NCBI GenBank assembly: GCA_032358255.1
Contig: JAULBX010026718.1
Coordinates: 124,001 to 188,000, forward strand
Direction: 5' to 3'
Source: Heterotrichella gracilis
Taxonomy: Eukaryota > Sar > Xanthophyceae > Tribonematales > Xanthonemataceae
Length of the DNA stretch: 64,000 nt
Made by a program: the position numbers and the translations under genes. Every line of letters starts with the position of its first letter. The stretch's first letter is position 1. Under the pieces are notes generated by a model. It did no database searches, was not told where the DNA came from, and was given only the letters and a program-made list of their open reading frames with translations. Below are positions 47,902 through 59,200 of the stretch, piece after piece.

Positions 47902-48189
47902 TGGGTTGTAAGCCTTGCACTGCTGCCCAGTACGTTCCAGCAGGCCTCCTTGCGAGGTTATAGCTACACGCCTGCCTATGTTGGTGCTTCTTTGCGCTTC
48001 AAAACGTTTCTACATAAAGCATGCATGTACGTTCCAAGCAAAAAACAAATTAAACGCAATTAATATATTATTTCATGGAATAAACCAAAAATCGGTCGAT
48101 TATCGAACAGTATGAAGTGCACCCGAGCCGCCAACTTCGCCCTCTTTCAGTTGTGTTCAGGATTGTAGAGGAGGTGGTGCTGGTGCAAG

Positions 48190-50051
48190 ATGCCGCACAT
48201 ATCGTACTACCGTAACTGTAAGTACCACCCACAGCTGCGTTGGCAGCACGCAACGCCACCCATTCCTGCCCATGTCATCCTGCATATGCATGCACATGTG
48301 CAACACCCTTTCTGGCCAGTAATGTAACCTGCACGCCCCATCCCACCCTCCAGACGGTAAGACCTTCAAGAAGCCCAGACGCCCCTTCGAGAAGGAGCGC
48401 CTGGATGGCGAGCTCAAGCTGGTGGGCGAGTTCGGCCTGCGCAACAAGCGCGAGCTCTGGCGCGTGCAGATGGTTCTGTCCAAGATCCGCAAGTCTGCGC
48501 GGACACTGCTGACCCTGGACGACAAGGACGCCAAGCGCATCTTCGAGGGGGAGGCGCTGCTGAGGCGGATGTACAAGTATGGGCTCTTGGATGAGCAGCA
48601 AAACAAGCTGGATTACGTGCTGGCACTGACCCCCCAGGACTTCCTGGAGAGGCGCCTGCAGACGCTTGTGTTCAAGCTGGGCCTCGCCAAGAGCATCCAC
48701 CACGCGCGCGTGCTCATCAGGCAGCGCCACATCAGGTGGGTGCAGTGGGATGGGGGGGTAGATAGCGCAGATGGTGGCGGGAGGGGGGGGCTGCAGTGGA
48801 GCAGGGGGGTGCAGCAGTGGAATGGGTGGGGTATGGTATGGGTGTTGGTGATGTGGGTATGGGTATGGGTATGGATGGTGGTGATGTGGGTATAGTGGAG
48901 TGGTATGGATGGTGGTGGGGTGGGTATAACTGCACTGGTATGGGTGGTGTGCGGTGGGGAACGCTTGGCACGCAACGGAAGCAAACAGCTGGAACCTTCG
49001 TGAGCGGTCCTTCCAGCGGTCCTTCAAGCTGTGTGTATGAAAGCCCATTGTATGCGTTGCCAGCACTGTATACAAGGGTTTGCTATCAGTATGCGCTGGC
49101 ATGGTGAACTGACACCTGCAGCTGAAAAGCGCATCGCACACACTCCTGGGCACCCCCGTGTTACGACTCGTCATTAAGCAAGCTCTGCTATGTACTGCTG
49201 GGTGTGCCTCACATCGATGCATTTCACAAGAGAGTGCATTTCACAAGAGAGTACATTCATCAATGCCAGGGTGTGATGCGCGTGGTTTCCAACCCGAGGC
49301 ACCCCCTCAAAATTAACTGTGGGTGCTTGTGCCGCAGGGTGGGCAAGCAGATCCTGAACACCCCCTCCTTCCTGGCGCACGTAACCAGTCCCCTACACCC
49401 TAGTTAGTCACCTAACCCCTAAACCCTTGGTGCCGCAGGGTGGGCAAGCAGATTGTGAACATCCCCTCCTTCCTGGTGCGCGTGGACAGCCAGAAGCACA
49501 TCGACTTTGCGCTCAACAGCCCCTTCGGCGGCGGCAGGGCAGGGCGCAACAAGCGCAGGTCACAGAAGTGAGTGAAACCTTTAATTCCCTGAACCCTAAA
49601 ACCCTTTGGCGGCAGCTGGGCTGGACGCAACAAGGGCAGGTCGCAGATGGGAAATAAAGCATGGCACGTTCACCAAGCACTGCAGCTTTGGAGTGCATGC
49701 ACCATGTGCTTGCTCTGCCACCCATGTAATCATCCTGGGCCTGCTGGTGTAGTAACTGTCTCCCAAGACGATACACATGGCCACCTGTTTGCGTTACTGC
49801 TGCACCATCATCATGTATGCTGCACACGCAACACTGTGCCAGGGAGAGGAGTCTGACAGAGTCCTTGCATGTTGCTCAGTCCCGCTACTGAGACACCGCC
49901 CTGCAGGTCCAAGAAGGGCGGGAAACTCTAAACCCTAAACCTCAAACCACCTTAAACCCTACTTTTGTACCCTAAACCCTAATTTCCCTGTCACTGCAGG
50001 TCCAAGAAGGGCGGCGGTGGTGACGATGCTGGGTCCGACGACGAGGAATAG
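48190..50051 (+). CDS. RPS9: 40S ribosomal protein S9 (uS4)
   Basis: Four exons in phase give 196 aa, the usual eukaryotic length: 48190-48217, 48354-48735, 49439-49567, 50000-50051. The sequence is typical throughout: [32 protein letters not shown], the S4 domain [20 protein letters not shown], then [20 protein letters not shown]. It ends in an acidic tail [11 protein letters not shown]. uS4 is one of the first proteins to bind 18S rRNA. The first exon is 28 nt. Three partial copies of exon edges, with CCCTAAA tracts, lie in introns 2 and 3, although this is a highly conserved housekeeping gene. It is divergently placed to the exonuclease gene (288 bp between ATGs). Confidence 0.97.
49333..49438 (+). 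repeat. echo of uS4 exon 3 start with acceptor and telomere-like tract
   Basis: Copy at 49,333-49,386: GCCGCAGGGTGGGCAAGCAG, then ...CCCTCCTTCCTGG, matching the true exon at 49,433-49,486 for about 50 nt. CACCTAACCCCTAAACCC lies between them. If the upstream acceptor were used, the frame would read [16 protein letters not shown] and then reach a stop. Confidence 0.93.
49568..49660 (+). repeat. echo of uS4 exon 3 end with telomere-like tract
   Basis: At 49,608-49,650 the intron repeats the last ~40 nt of exon 3 (GGACGCAACAAGGGCAGGTC against GGGCGCAACAAGCGCAGGTC). The donor is lost in the copy. CCCTGAACCCTAAAACCC separates it from the exon. Confidence 0.88.
49893..49999 (+). repeat. echo of uS4 exon 4 start with acceptor and telomere-like tract
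   Basis: CTGCAGGTCCAAGAAGGGCG at about 49,902 exactly matches the acceptor and start of exon 4 (49,995). It is followed by about 55 bp made almost wholly of CTAAACCCTAAACC-type repeats, then the real acceptor. Use of the upstream acceptor would give SKKGGKL and a stop. Confidence 0.93.
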
Positions 50052-51029
50052 GCTGTGCGGGGAATTGAGGGAAGCACCACTCCTGTAACACACCCGTTTC
50101 CCTACCACATTAAATGCCACGCAAGGCTACGTCTCATAGACCCAGCAGAAGTACCTGGCGCACCTTGGCACTGGAGGCAGATGCTGTGTTTACCTGCCCC
50201 ATGGTGTGCTGTTTGGTGGAGTCTTTTGCATCATTCCCATTATGTGCTAGTATTCTTGCCTTCATGCGAGACTCGGTGGGCGGATGCAATGCATGCAGTA
50301 GCAACTGGGTTGCAACCAGTGGTGTCATCAACCATTGTATGCTCCTTGTCAGCCTGCAGTGCTGCAGAAGCACAGTGTGTGCGGTTGTGCAAATACCATT
50401 CACATGACAAGTGCTGCTTGGATTGCTTGAGCGCCTTCCACAGTTGGTAAGCTCGGCGGCGCACATGCACGACTCAGTAGGCACACGGTACAAGTGGTCT
50501 GCATTACATACGTAGGATGTGCGCAGGAAACCTCCTTAGGGTGCTGCACAACTAAGCAGAGCTTGGTATACAGTGCGTGATCGTCTGCGCCATATTCAAG
50601 AATCTGTCTTCAAGTGACCACATGTGGTCAAGCAAAAACCCTTTGACACTTTCCCAACACATTCAACACGCTGCTGTCACACTCGCTATGGATTCCACAA
50701 ATTTTACAAGTCACGCAACCCAGGAGCGCACCGCAAGGGGCCCAGAGCCAGGGATTCAAACCGTTTGAACACATTACCACAACGAGATCTTTCTTGCTCT
50801 ACAATAATCCGAGACACCTGGGATGCCAGGCGCCCCTGGCGATATAACGTAGAGCATATCAACAGTCCAATCCAGGCCAATGGCTGGCAGTAAGCATGGC
50901 CAGCGGCTGCAAGAGAGCTAGAATGAAGGTACAGTCCTCGTGCATGAAATGCACCACCGCGTGGTTGACTGCCGATGCCACAACCACCAATCCAATGGCC
51001 TAATGGCATATGTCCAGCAATGTAGATGT
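50052..51029. other. intergenic between convergent genes
   Basis: 3' flanks of uS4 (+) and the DUF1499 gene (-). No supported gene. A TGTAA algal polyadenylation-type motif lies at 50,084-50,088. Confidence 0.5.
50084..50088 (+). promoter_or_regulatory. candidate polyadenylation signal TGTAA of RPS9
   Basis: TGTAA is the usual polyadenylation signal in many green algae. It lies 33 nt after the RPS9 stop, a plausible distance. Most other genes in the window lack a clear copy at a similar place, so the evidence is modest. Confidence 0.4.
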
Positions 51030-51774
51030 TCAAGTGCTGCTTGTGGCTTCTTTGAGGCGCTGCAGGAAGCCCTGTATCCGTGCGGCGTTGGCTCCCAAGT
51101 CTCCTTTGCCAACCTGCACAAAAGTGCACAAGCTGCAGTGGTCACAAAGAAATGCAACCGCCATGAACCTGCCTTTCCCAACGTGCTAGGTAGAAATGAC
51201 TGTTACAAAACTGAATATATGACCGCACGCTGGGTGGCAATCCTCAGGGGGTCAAGCATACGGCATGGGCTGTCCACACGACGTGTGACACATGCATGCT
51301 CACCCTGCTTCTGCTCCGCATATCCACCACCGTGCCGGAGTCTCCAGAGCTTTGGATGCGAATGACAAAGTCGTCCTTGAAGCGGAGGATAGCTGTCGTC
51401 GCTACCCCCTCAATCACGCCTGCCTTCTCGTCCTTCGAAGTGATTTCCCATCGTGGCATGGTTGTGACCACGTTCTGAGCTGCCAGAAAGGTTTCACTGG
51501 CACTCTTGGAGACCTGAAGGGGCTTGAGGTCTGGATACCCTTTCCTTATGGCGTCCTTGAAAGAGGAAGGCAGGTCTCCTATGTTTCTGTTTGAAAACTG
51601 AGGTGGGTTGTCAACATCTGTCGTGACATCGTTTATGACAGGCGATCCCAACCCCATTGTGGCGCGTAGGTGGGATGTCTGAACCGCAGAGGAAATAACA
51701 CCTGTATACGTTTGTGTGTAGACAGTGGTTACTGGCTGAGCTGGGTGTTTTATGGGTTGGCTGGTGTCTTGCAT
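51030..51774 (-). CDS. DUF1499 family protein, 184 aa
   Basis: Two exons in phase: 51774-51304 and 51113-51030. Family signatures are clear: DVDNPPQFSNR, YPDLKPLQVSKSASETF, ARWEI-like PRWEITSKDEKAGVIEGVAT, ILRFKDDFVIRIQ, VVDMRSRSR, then the conserved end VGKGDLGANAARIQGFLQRL. DUF1499 proteins occur in bacteria, plants and algae, often in plastids or membranes, and have no settled function. No clear targeting peptide is seen upstream of the core. It is divergently paired with the DUF3054 gene (233 bp between ATGs). Confidence 0.88.
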
Positions 51775-52007
51775 GCATATGACTCATCCCGGCAGCAGGC
51801 ACGGTGGTGAGGAAGTTTGCACGATGCATGCAAACGCCGAGACCGAGTATTAATACCACGGTGGACACTCAACACCGCAGAACCTCTATAGCTTCGGTGT
51901 TGCATCCAATATTGTGTTCCACTCTGTGCTGTTCCACCACGAGCATCTTTGGTGTCGAACCTCACACCGCAGGATTACGTGTCTTGACACGCAGCTAGCC
52001 AAGCACT

Positions 52008-54590
52008 ATGCACTGCCAGCCCACCGTCGCGCACCTGCGTGGCGCAAGCAGCCTGCGATGCGTGTTCACCACCTCCTTGGCTCATGCCAGGCGGATGGCT
52101 GTACGGCGAGTGGCTAGGTGCGCAGCTGACCCACAGGAGAAACAGGCCGAGGGAGCAGCACCCTCATCTACCCCCGCCCCCAGGCCACAGGCGGCACAGC
52201 GCCCACCTGGTGGCGCACCTCCTGGGATGCAACCAAACATCAAGGTAGGTGTTTAGCCTGCTGCCAGCTCTGAGCGACACTGCCAGGCATGTGCATATGC
52301 ATGCCGCTAGCTAGCTAGCTGTGGGCTTGCCAACGTCAGCTAGCAAGGTGTACTACCCGGCAGTGCAATATTGATACAATGCAAAACGCACGTCAATAAC
52401 AGCAAAATAAACTGTCTTGCTTGATGTGGAGCACCCACCATATGCGTGAATATTGGCACACGCCTATGCACAGGCGCCTCGCTATGGCACTCACCAGGAA
52501 GCGGGACACGTTGTGGTTTGCTGGTATGACACAACTGTCTGATGTGACTCACCTGTCTTGTGTACAGGTTGAGCGCATTGAAAGGCTCGGGGAGGAGGCT
52601 TGGGCAGGTGTGGCAGCGATTGACAGGGGGGATGAGGACGCCAATGACTGGAGGTAATGCGCCTCTAAACGCTGGGAAGCATAACAATCTGTACCAAGAT
52701 CACTCACCACTTGGTGATGGACACATGTACATAAATCTTGCAGTATTTGTGGAGCACATTGTCCATCGCCGAGATGGTTTGAGCTGCGCCATGCCGGACG
52801 AAATCGCTCCCCATGCCTGTTGACAGATGTATTGCTTTGTGTGCTGCAGCCGCGTTGCGCTGCTGGTTGGGGGGGATGTATTGGCATTCCTCATCTTTGC
52901 TGCGATTGGGCGTGGCAACCATGGCGAGAGCTTGGGGCTGGGCGAGGTGTTTGGCACAGCACTGCCTTTCTTGATCGGTATGTGCAGGCTGTAGATTGAT
53001 CAACCTGAATCCAGGACAATTTGTGCAGGAAATTCTTGTCCGTGTCCTGCTTTCAAAATTCAAACGCCACCCCCACAAGCAACATCAATAGTTAGCTTTT
53101 CAATCAAGCACCAATCAACCACCAGCATGTGTACTTGTGCCGTTTTATTTGGGAACTGCCCTTGCATCACATGGATCTAGACTGCCGTGTGGAAGTGGAA
53201 AGGGTACACCAATGCTCAAGCAAATCGAGAAGAGCAATTTTTTGTGCATCATTTGCACACATAATCAAGTGGCCATCTTCACAATGGCTCTACCTTGCAG
53301 GCATTGCATACATTGATCATGCCCACAGGTTGCAAAAATGGCACAAGCAATCTCAGGACAGGGCTCGGTGGCGCAAGCTTGTGCCTGGCTGGTTGCTGAT
53401 GTGGATTTCTTGTCGGAATGCAAGTAAAAATAATAAATACTAGGTTGCATTTGTGGGCGTTATGATCATGATGCACAGATTGAGCAGTTTGCTATGTTTG
53501 AACCTGGCATGCTGGCCTTAACACGAGGATTGTACTTTGCATTTTGCAGGCTGGTTTGTTGCGGCGCCACTCATGGGGGGCTACAGCAGCGATGCACAGA
53601 AGGGCGCAGCAGTCCCCGCTGCAATCGCCGCAGCCAAGACGTGGGCGGTGGCAGCGCCGGTGGGTGATGCAGCGTAGTACATGCTGCATGCATGCAATAA
53701 CATGCCGCATGGTACATGCATCTAGGACGTGGGCATTGCACTGCTGTGGGCATACTTGCGATGGGCCGTCATGTCTGTCGGTTTGGCAAAGAAATGCGTG
53801 TGAATGCTGGCCATAGGCCCATGTGTATCATTGTCACTTCTAATTAGGTAATTGGATCGATCACCTACTAGGATCGATCATGGTCATCTTAGCCATGGTA
53901 CAAGGTCATCACCCCCCCCACCCACCTCGATAATGCAGCATGTTCCATTTGTGTGAGGTGCATCCCACCTGACAATTTGTGCATAGCTGCACTATACACC
54001 GGCTCGCTCCCTACCACCCATGTCGGCATCATTCCTTCGTGACATGCGCTGTGCATGGTACAGGCTGGCGTGGCGCTGCGCTCGATCTCCCGCGGCTACA
54101 TGCCTGACAAGGCCTTCGTCATCGTCAGCCTGGCAGTCACAGCGGTGTTCCTCATCGGCTGGAGGACAGGCCTGGCAGCGGCCACGCCAGAGGTAAGTAG
54201 CTACTGCACTACAATATATATGGCATAAGCCCATGTTTACTTTGGTGTTTAGCTTGGTTTTTGGCTTAAATACACGCATTTCAGTCATACAGTCAAATTA
54301 GCAGTCAGTCCTGCACATGCGGCTCCTAAGCTTGGTGGCCTTGCTCGAAATTGTCATCACTCCTAGGTAAAAACTACAAGAATGGGTAGTAGAAAGAAAC
54401 CAGAAAAACACTGTCTGTTGGTAGCGTGCACATTGCGCCTGAAGCGCCCTTACCAAGCTCCTTTTGGTTTCTCCCCTTGCAGGTGGAGGAGCCCAGCAGC
54501 CCGCTTGCCAAGGCCAAGGCCCGCAAGAACAAGCGCGGCAACCCCCTGGAGTTCCTGCAGCTGCTGACCTCGCTTACCAAGCGCTGGTGA
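52008..54590 (+). CDS. DUF3054 membrane protein, probably plastid
   Basis: Six exons in phase give 265 aa: 52008-52244, 52568-52653, 52850-52977, 53550-53659, 54064-54192, 54483-54590. The first 80 residues look like a transit peptide followed by a Pro/Ala-rich linker. The DUF3054 core has about four membrane segments: VALLVGGDVLAFLIFAAIGR with HGES, ALPFLIGWFVAAPLMGGY, KTWAVAAPAGVALRSISRG, then AFVIVSLAVTAVFLIGWR. It ends in a basic KAKARKNKRGN tail. DUF3054 proteins occur in actinobacteria, cyanobacteria and plastid-bearing organisms; the function is unknown. Pairing with another plastid-type DUF gene on a shared upstream region may mean co-expression, but that is inference. Confidence 0.88.
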
Positions 54591-56262
54591 GCACCGGCTG
54601 GAGCAGGGATACACAAGTGGCTACATCCAGGGGAGCGAGGGTTCAGGGTGTAGGGGATTGGGTCACTGCAGCAATCCAGGTCACCTGTGGAGCTCCAGAT
54701 CATCTGCCGGCCTGACTCAGGTGGGACAGCGACTGCTGGAGGGCGGTAGCAAGTCCTAGGGGAGCACTTGCGCTGACAGCACCTCCACCCATGCCCTCCA
54801 GTGCAGTGCAGTGCTAGTATTATATATGCTAGTATTGTCGGTGTACCCCCGGGCTGGGGGCAGGCGCTGGGTGCAGGATGGGATCCATGGTGCCGGGATT
54901 GGCTTGCTGTCCAGTTGGAGATGCTGCGCGGGAAATTTAATTGGGGCAGTTGGTTATGGGTGATTGGGTGCAGCACATGGCGTAGCGCGGGAGCTGTGAT
55001 GGCGCGGACCAACCGGGGTCTGGTGATGCCAATAGGGTTGTGCACAGGCAGGATGGGTTTCTTGGCTCATTGTAGGGTTGGACTTACTTCTTGTTTATGG
55101 GAGTCGCTTTGGACGTTCGGGATTTGGTGGTTTGCTGCTGTCAGTGGAGACTGGTTACGGAACGGTTGAGCATTGGGGATCATTCAAAATGCAGATGTGG
55201 GGCACACGTTTTTGCCAAGCAACAGATTGACGGTCAGCTGGCCGAATGATTCTATTACATGATGAGCTGAGCACGTGGGAGATCTTAAAAGCTGTGCCTG
55301 TCCTGCACACCCTCAGCAATCTGTTGTTTGTGAGGTGTTCCCCCCCATCTTCACCATCCACATATTACCCTAGTTGCCGCCATGTGCAATGCTGAACGGG
55401 AAGGAACTGCGTGCACTCAGCAGCCAGTATAGTTTCTTGAGTTTATCAACGATGCTGTGCCATTGATGAGCATCCATGTTGGTTCAGCAGTCAGGGGATA
55501 GGGGCATGGTGGTGGGTACCAAGGCAAGGCTGATCCTCTGCAAAATCTGTGGGGTGCCATTGTTGTATGGTTGCCAAGCGTGTAACGCACTTGTTTCTGC
55601 CCGTCAGAGTGCAACGTTGTTTTGGTTCACTCTGTGTGGTTTCAACACACAGAGCATTGCAGCGTGAGTTGCTAGTTTGGACAAAGCACAGCCAGCTGAA
55701 AATCACCTAAATAACCAGTCTGGTCTTTTAAAATAATTTCCGATTAAATTTTCAAACAAGCACGATTTTCAAACATGCAAACCACGAGCAAACCACGCCC
55801 ACTATAGTCTATGCAACCAACCTGTCGTCAAACTTGACAACATCTATTGACCTGCGAACGTCTGTTTATGAGTCGGAGGTGGTATCTGCCCGTTCAGAAC
55901 GTTCACTCTGGTTTCAGCCCCGGGTTCTCGTTATGTGGCACACTGTAACCAGTACCTGAGCTTTCGTAAAACAGCTCGACTCGTACCAGCGTGTCTTTTT
56001 AGTATCTTCCAGTAATCAGTAGCTAATAACTCGGGGCGTGCACCAGCAAAGTCTGTCGTATCTCCACTCTGGTCATGCCTTGATATGCATGCATTACAGC
56101 CTGCGATTGGTAAAACAATTTGCAGACTTTGGTAGCACTGCTACTCCTTGTACTATGTTACCATCTCTGCGATTTCAGTGCTCTCGGTTTGGTTGCTGCA
56201 CGCTACACTGAACGTTTGTTGCACACTGTTGCTGAGAACGAGAATGACAGGCCTGCAACATA
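54591..56262. other. 1.7 kb without a supported gene
   Basis: 3' flank of the DUF3054 gene and upstream region of the SUMO protease gene. A 122-codon plus frame (54,801-55,169) is Trp/Gly/Leu-rich with no domain and looks like a composition effect. Confidence 0.45.
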
Positions 56263-59200
56263 ATGGTCCCCAACGAGATATTCCTTGAGATGGCAACTGC
56301 AGCTGCTGCTGAGTTGCCAGGCAAGGGCACCGGGTCACTTTTGGATACATTGAGCCGCGACCTGGGGACAGGAGCTCAGCTGACTGAAGAGCAGCTCCAA
56401 AAGAAATTCCCAGAGCTAGTGAAACTGACAATAACCCAGTTGCACGCAAAACTGGAGCGCTTGAGGAGTTTTCCACCCAGTGCGTTTAAAGACAGCGGTG
56501 ATAAACTGCACAACCAGGTGACAGCGATCCAACAGGAGCTGGCTCGAAGAGGACCACTGGAAGGGGACAAGGCCAGCTCTGCCCCAGCAAGTGGTTCAAA
56601 CCAGGAACCAGGGCAGAGTGCAGAGGACACGAAAAGCAAGCAGTGGCTGGAACAGGTGAGCACTGCAGCGAGAACCGCATTATCTCTGGCTGTCTGTTGT
56701 TGGGATTGACTTGCAAGCTCGTTGTTGTGTCAACAGGCCAAGAGGAACCAGGCAGAGAGCCTCAAAGGCAACAAAAGGCAGCACAGGACAGGCGAGCATA
56801 GTGATGACATGCAAGAGCGCAGAAAGTTCACGCGGGACTATGGAGATCTATTTGATGACCCTGATTTCCAGGTACCGCTTACATTGAGCAAGTTATAGCT
56901 GGCTCATGGTGATGCACGTGTAGCTGTCCATTGCACCGCTGCCGCTGGTCAAATCGTTTGCCAGTCACAGCTAGTGCAGTAATGGGGTATTGCTTGCTGT
57001 TGTTACAGGTTCCGCAGGCAAAATCGTTTGCCAGGCATACATTTTCTGGCCGTGCCAGAGATATGGTGGAGAAGAGCTTGGCAGCGGGAGGTGGGTACTC
57101 GGCTATTCAGTTGTGCTCCTCGGCATGGTTGTGTGCACAGTGCATTGTATGCATCTATGTTAACATACATCATCTCCTTCGAGTATCTGCATGCCATTTT
57201 CCACAGCACAGCCTTACTGCAGCAGGAAGCGGTACTGGCAAGCCAAAAGCTCGCCTTGGGGGCATGCAGTCTCAGCCCTCAGGTCAAGGACAGCGGCTGG
57301 GCAGTTTGACACCCCTGCCTTCCAGGCAACGTACGTGGCTCCTCAATACATTACGTTCCATGGTTGGGTAGGTTGTGCTTGCTGTCCACATCGTAGCTTC
57401 CTCTCAATTGAGTTGTTTGCTGTTGCAGCAATTCCTTCCTCGGTGTTCTACGGCAAGGGTGATGGGGCACCAAAACGGCAGCAGAGGTATGTTGGTGGAG
57501 TCAGACCCAGCTGCAATGCATTTCTGTTCCATGCAAATGAGGTTGCGTTGCTGATGTGCTGAATGGATGTGTCATGTTTGGAAGCTCGAGTCATGTGGCC
57601 CCATGACTAATGCCGTGCTTATTGCAGTGCTCAACCTAACAAGAAGTGCAAACTCTGCAATAAGCTCGTGTCAGAGCTGAGAAAGGCAGTGGTACGTGAT
57701 GGTTTGTCAGGCCATTTGCATCGAATCTGTAGAAATGGTGGGCAGCAAGGTGTCATCGTCTGATGCATGTTGGTATTACTTGCAATGCTCTAATGAAAGG
57801 CAGGCGGGCCATGGTGCATTTACCGAGGGATTGCAATGCCAGACCCTCTTGCCTTTTCATTACATGCGACATAAATTTTCTGCTAAATTGGCTGTGTAAT
57901 CTTCAACCCCAATTTCCACCTAGCATTTATGATGACTTGCTCACCAAGGACACATTTATTTTGTCATCAAATCATAACTAGGTCTTATTGCTTAGGAGAG
58001 GCTCAAACTTCTTGTCCTGTTTGGCTGATAACCGCTTTTGTCATGCAGCACGACAGCGCACCCGATAATCCAGTATGCAAGCAGGGTGATTCTGTATGTT
58101 CGAGGTGCTGGGAATTTGCGGAGCAGAGCGTGCCCTTTGCCGAGGCCCCTACTGTGGTGAGACATCCTGCCCTTCTCGTGCATTGCGACAAGGGTAAACA
58201 ATATAAATTTCAGTGGTTTGTGGCACCTTGTTGCCCTTTACTGTGAGCAGTCATGAGGCGTGCACTTGACCACCGCATAGCGTGATGGTCCCAGTGGACC
58301 TGCGCTGCTGTTTGCCATGTTGCATACAATGCCCGTGGTGTATCGGGAGCACACAGAAGGTTGCCAGTAGGTCCTCCCTTGGATGCCACAGTGGGATGCC
58401 AGTCAGTAAGCATAACCATAGTGTATAGGTGACGTAGTACATGATGAAAGGCCAAGTGAATTCAGCCAATGCGTTGCCCATGCAGGAGGTCTTCAAGGCA
58501 CCCAGGCGCAAGTCAGCCAACCCGCCACGTCAGCCTAAGGTCACGGCACAGAAGAGGCCACCTATTGGCATGGAGGCGCTGGGATATGGGCATCTTTCGC
58601 TGACCTCAAGTGGGCGGCCCACCCGGGCAACAACAAGGGCTGCAAACAATGAGGTATAGTTGCAGGGTGCAGCAAATAAATTGTGCAGCATCCATATATA
58701 TGATTGATTTATGCCTAGCAATATATATGGATGCCAGGTGCAGCACAAACTCAGTTCATGCCCTTTCTTCTTCCATTGCAATCGTACATTCAGTGCGCTG
58801 AATTTTATCCTGCCTCCTATGCCCCTGTGGTGTCCTTTGGAGCAATAAATGTTCCTTTGCACCATGTAGTGAGCACATGCCGGGCTAGTGAAGGTATGCA
58901 GGCAGCCAATGACACTTTTTTTTGCTGCAGCCTGTGGACCTGTGCGACAGTGAGGAGGAGGAGGAGGAGGAGGAAATCAGGGCTGACAGTCCAAGGAGGC
59001 GATCGCAGCGCACCAACGCCTATGTCAGCATTGCACAGAAGGTGCAGGTGCGTAACGATGGCAACACACACCCAGCACACCAACCTGTGACAGCAACTCC
59101 ATGTCAGCATACCGTGATAGCGTATTCCTGGAGCCTATGAAAACCCTTGAGGGCTTGCATATTGGGTGACGAAGTGGTTGCATGATGCATGGCAGGGTAC

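Noticed and set aside
48837-48930. GGTATGG-rich low-complexity run
   Set aside because: A simple purine-rich repeat in a uS4 intron without unit structure or function that I can support.
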